Below, piece after piece: positions 6,040-7,939 of a stretch of DNA of 7,939 nt. The translations under genes were made by a program, and so were the position numbers. The notes under the pieces were generated by a model. That model saw only the letters and a program-made list of their open reading frames with translations, had not been told where the DNA came from and did no database searches. The stretch is from Gammaproteobacteria bacterium RIFCSPHIGHO2_02_FULL_42_13 (GTDB lineage Bacteria; Pseudomonadota; Gammaproteobacteria; UBA12402). The DNA is taken from positions 1 through 7,939 of the forward strand of contig MGXQ01000026.1 in the NCBI GenBank assembly GCA_001801405.1, read 5' to 3'. Position 1 is the first letter of the stretch; each line of letters starts with the position of its first letter.

Positions 6040-7939
6040 TCAAAACTCACGTTTCGCCAAATACTCATATAACGCCCAGCGTCGATCGGCATCTGCTTGC
6101 GCTTCTTTTAATAACGCTGTAGCAGCGTCTGGATAATGCCCGACTAAACTCTTAAAACGACCTTCGTTATACATGTAATCTTGCATGGGAATGCTCGGCG
6201 CCTTGGAGTCCAAAACGAATGGATTCAATTTTTCTGCCTCTCGTCGTGGATCGTATCGGAACAACGGCCAAGCACCACTTTCCACGGCAAGTTTTTGTTG
6301 ATTGAGCCCGAGACGCAAATTATATTCATGCGCAATACAATGACTATAGGCAATAATAATCGAGGAACCCGGATAACTTTCCGCTTCGAGCATCGCCTTT
6401 AACGTTTGCGGCATATTTGCACCCATCGCAATTTGCGCCACATACACATTGCCATATATCACTGCCATCATGGCTAAATCTTTTTTCGGCGTTTTACGAC
6501 CCGCTGCGGCAAATTTTGCAACGGCACCGCGCGGCGTTGCTTTTGACGCTTGTCCACCAGTATTTGAATACACTTCCGTATCCAACACTAACACATTCAC
6601 ATCACGACCAGCCGCAAGTACATGATCTAATCCACCATAACCAATGTCATATGCCCAACCATCACCGCCGATTAACCACACGCTGCGTTTCACTAAATTA
6701 TCCGCAATCGTTAACAAATGTTTAGCGCGCATATCATTAACGTCTTTTAATTTAGATTTTAAAGCGGCCACGCGATCGCGTTGTTTCGCAATTTCCGCTT
6801 CATCATTGTCATTCGCATGCGCAATTAACTTATCCACCAAGATATCGCCCAATGTCGACGCAAATTCTTTTAATAAAATTTTTGCCTGCGCCGCTAATTG
6901 ATCCGCCGACAAACGAAATCCAAATCCAAACTCCGCATTATCTTCAAATAATGAATTATTCCAAGCAGGACCCTGCCCTTTTGAATTAGTCGCCCACGGC
7001 GTTGTCGGCAAATTGCCACCATAAATAGATGAACACCCCGTCGCATTCGCGACCAACATGCGCTCGCCAAACAATCGCGTTAACAAGCTTAAATAAGGTG
7101 TTTCGCCACAACCTGCACAAGCGCCCGAAAATTCAAACAAGGCATCCGCATATTGCACGCCCGGCAATGTGCTCATATCCATCTTGGCACGATCCATATT
7201 ATTAATCGTCTCAAAAAATTCGATATTCTTTTTTTCTTTTTCTAAGATCGGCGCCTTCGACGTAATATTAATGGCTTTCTTCCCTTCGCGCTCTTTATCT
7301 TTTACGGGACACGCTTCGCAACATAATCCACAACCCGTACAATCTTCAATATAAACTTGCAATGAAAAACATTCTTCGCCGGCGTTTTTTGCTTTTGCAT
7401 ATTTAAATTCTTTGGGTGCACCTTTTAATTGCTCTTCACCAAATCGCTTCACACGAATCACGGCGTGCGGACACACAAACGAACAACGTCCACATTGAAT
7501 ACAAATCTCGGGATTCCAATCAGACACATCCATTGATACATTGCGTTTTTCCCACCGCGTTGTGCTCATTGGAAATGTGCCATCCACCGGCATTTTACTG
7601 ACGGGTAATTCATCGCCGCGATCGGCCATTAAAACCGCCGTCACGTCTTTTACAAACGCCGGCGCTTTATCACTCACCACCGGTGGCAACGGCTTAGCGC
7701 TTGCACTCACGGCGCTCGGCACTTCCACCTCAAACAAATGCGATAACGCCTGATCGACCGCTGCAAAGTTTTTATCGACAATCGATTGACCTTTGCAACA
7801 ATAGGTTTTTTGAATCGTTTCTTTGATTTTTGCAATGGCTTTTTCGGGCGATAATACTTTGGTTAACTCAAAAAAACAGGTTTGCATAATGGTATTAATA
7901 CGCGAGCCCATCCCCGTTTCATCGGCAATTTTATAGGCA
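6040..7939 (-). CDS. nifJ: Pyruvate:ferredoxin (flavodoxin) oxidoreductase, C-terminal 632 residues
   Basis: The enzyme oxidises pyruvate with coenzyme A to acetyl-CoA and CO2, passing electrons to ferredoxin or flavodoxin. The frame is open to the right window edge, so the N-terminal half (full length about 1170-1190 residues) is missing. The first visible residues, AYKIADETGMGSRINTIMQ, match an internal part of the family, so the ATG at 7909-7911 is not the true start. Counting from that methionine, the EKR motif is at 121-123. Two 4Fe-4S ferredoxin motifs follow: C137/C140/C143/C147 and C191/C194/C197/C201. Proximal cluster ligands are C265, C268 and C293, plus C525 in SHCIAH. The thiamine diphosphate site shows GGDGWAYDIG from 415 and DTEVYSNTGGQ at 444-454. 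The protein ends at YEYLAKREF with no fused flavin reductase domain, unlike the eukaryotic NADP-linked fusion. All visible cofactor ligands are intact, so it is probably functional. It heads the minus-strand gene series. Confidence 0.96.
   Translation of the reverse strand, partial: AYKIADETGMGSRINTIMQTCFFELTKVLSPEKAIAKIKETIQKTYCCKGQSIVDKNFAAVDQALSHLFEVEVPSAVSASAKPLPPVVSDKAPAFVKDVTAVLMADRGDELPVSKMPVDGTFPMSTTRWEKRNVSMDVSDWNPEICIQCGRCSFVCPHAVIRVKRFGEEQLKGAPKEFKYAKAKNAGEECFSLQVYIEDCTGCGLCCEACPVKDKEREGKKAINITSKAPILEKEKKNIEFFETINNMDRAKMDMSTLPGVQYADALFEFSGACAGCGETPYLSLLTRLFGERMLVANATGCSSIYGGNLPTTPWATNSKGQGPAWNNSLFEDNAEFGFGFRLSADQLAAQAKILLKEFASTLGDILVDKLIAHANDNDEAEIAKQRDRVAALKSKLKDVNDMRAKHLLTIADNLVKRSVWLIGGDGWAYDIGYGGLDHVLAAGRDVNVLVLDTEVYSNTGGQASKATPRGAVAKFAAAGRKTPKKDLAMMAVIYGNVYVAQIAMGANMPQTLKAMLEAESYPGSSIIIAYSHCIAHEYNLRLGLNQQKLAVESGAWPLFRYDPRREAEKLNPFVLDSKAPSIPMQDYMYNEGRFKSLVGHYPDAATALLKEAQADADRRWALYEYLAKREF

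Noticed and set aside
6181..7753. Several plus-strand open frames of 61-102 codons
   Set aside because: They are antisense to nifJ and overlap one another in different frames. The nifJ frame carries all the conserved motifs, so these are shadows.
7909..7911. ATG as the start of the pyruvate oxidoreductase gene
   Set aside because: The frame continues upstream to the window edge with family-like residues (YKIADETG), and the conserved first half of the enzyme must lie further upstream.

Overview
The window carries four protein-coding genes, all read from the minus strand. Transcription runs from high to low coordinates: pyruvate:ferredoxin oxidoreductase (start outside the window), a SWIM/SNF2 helicase, a 388-residue AAA_14/DUF4143 ATPase, and a second AAA_14/DUF4143 ATPase (end outside the window). 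The base composition is moderately AT-rich. The gene repertoire and the short GTAGGTTGGGCT hairpin repeats are compatible with a low-GC gammaproteobacterium, perhaps of the Legionellales type. That placement is a weak inference, because nothing here is diagnostic of a genus.

Layout. Positions 1-1050 hold the first 350 codons of an AAA+ ATPase of the 'GARQVGKT' type. Positions 1051-1280 hold its probable promoter, two near-identical 13-mers around a palindrome, and a perfect 14-bp REP-like hairpin. Positions 1281-2447 hold a complete AAA_14/DUF4143 protein with a C-terminal nuclease-like motif set. Positions 2448-2627 hold its probable promoter and a half copy of the REP-like repeat. Positions 2628-5966 hold a complete 1112-residue helicase with an N-terminal SWIM zinc finger and all the SNF2 motifs. 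Positions 5967-6039 hold a ribosome binding site and a third REP-like hairpin. Positions 6040-7939 hold the C-terminal 632 residues of a NifJ-type pyruvate:ferredoxin (flavodoxin) oxidoreductase, with two ferredoxin-type clusters, the proximal cluster ligands and the thiamine diphosphate motif.

How the genes relate. There is no obvious shared pathway. nifJ is a metabolic gene. The helicase is only 73 bp downstream of it and has no convincing promoter of its own, so co-transcription is possible. The two ATPases each appear to have their own promoter with a perfect TATAAT box and look like independent accessory genes of the same superfamily but different subfamilies. All three intergenic gaps contain a REP-like repeat, and no canonical rho-independent terminator is visible. 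I found no tRNA, rRNA, CRISPR array or transposase gene. No gap exceeds 300 bases. I see no convincing new multi-gene system; the most unusual material is in the intergenic repeats and the promoter-associated repeats.
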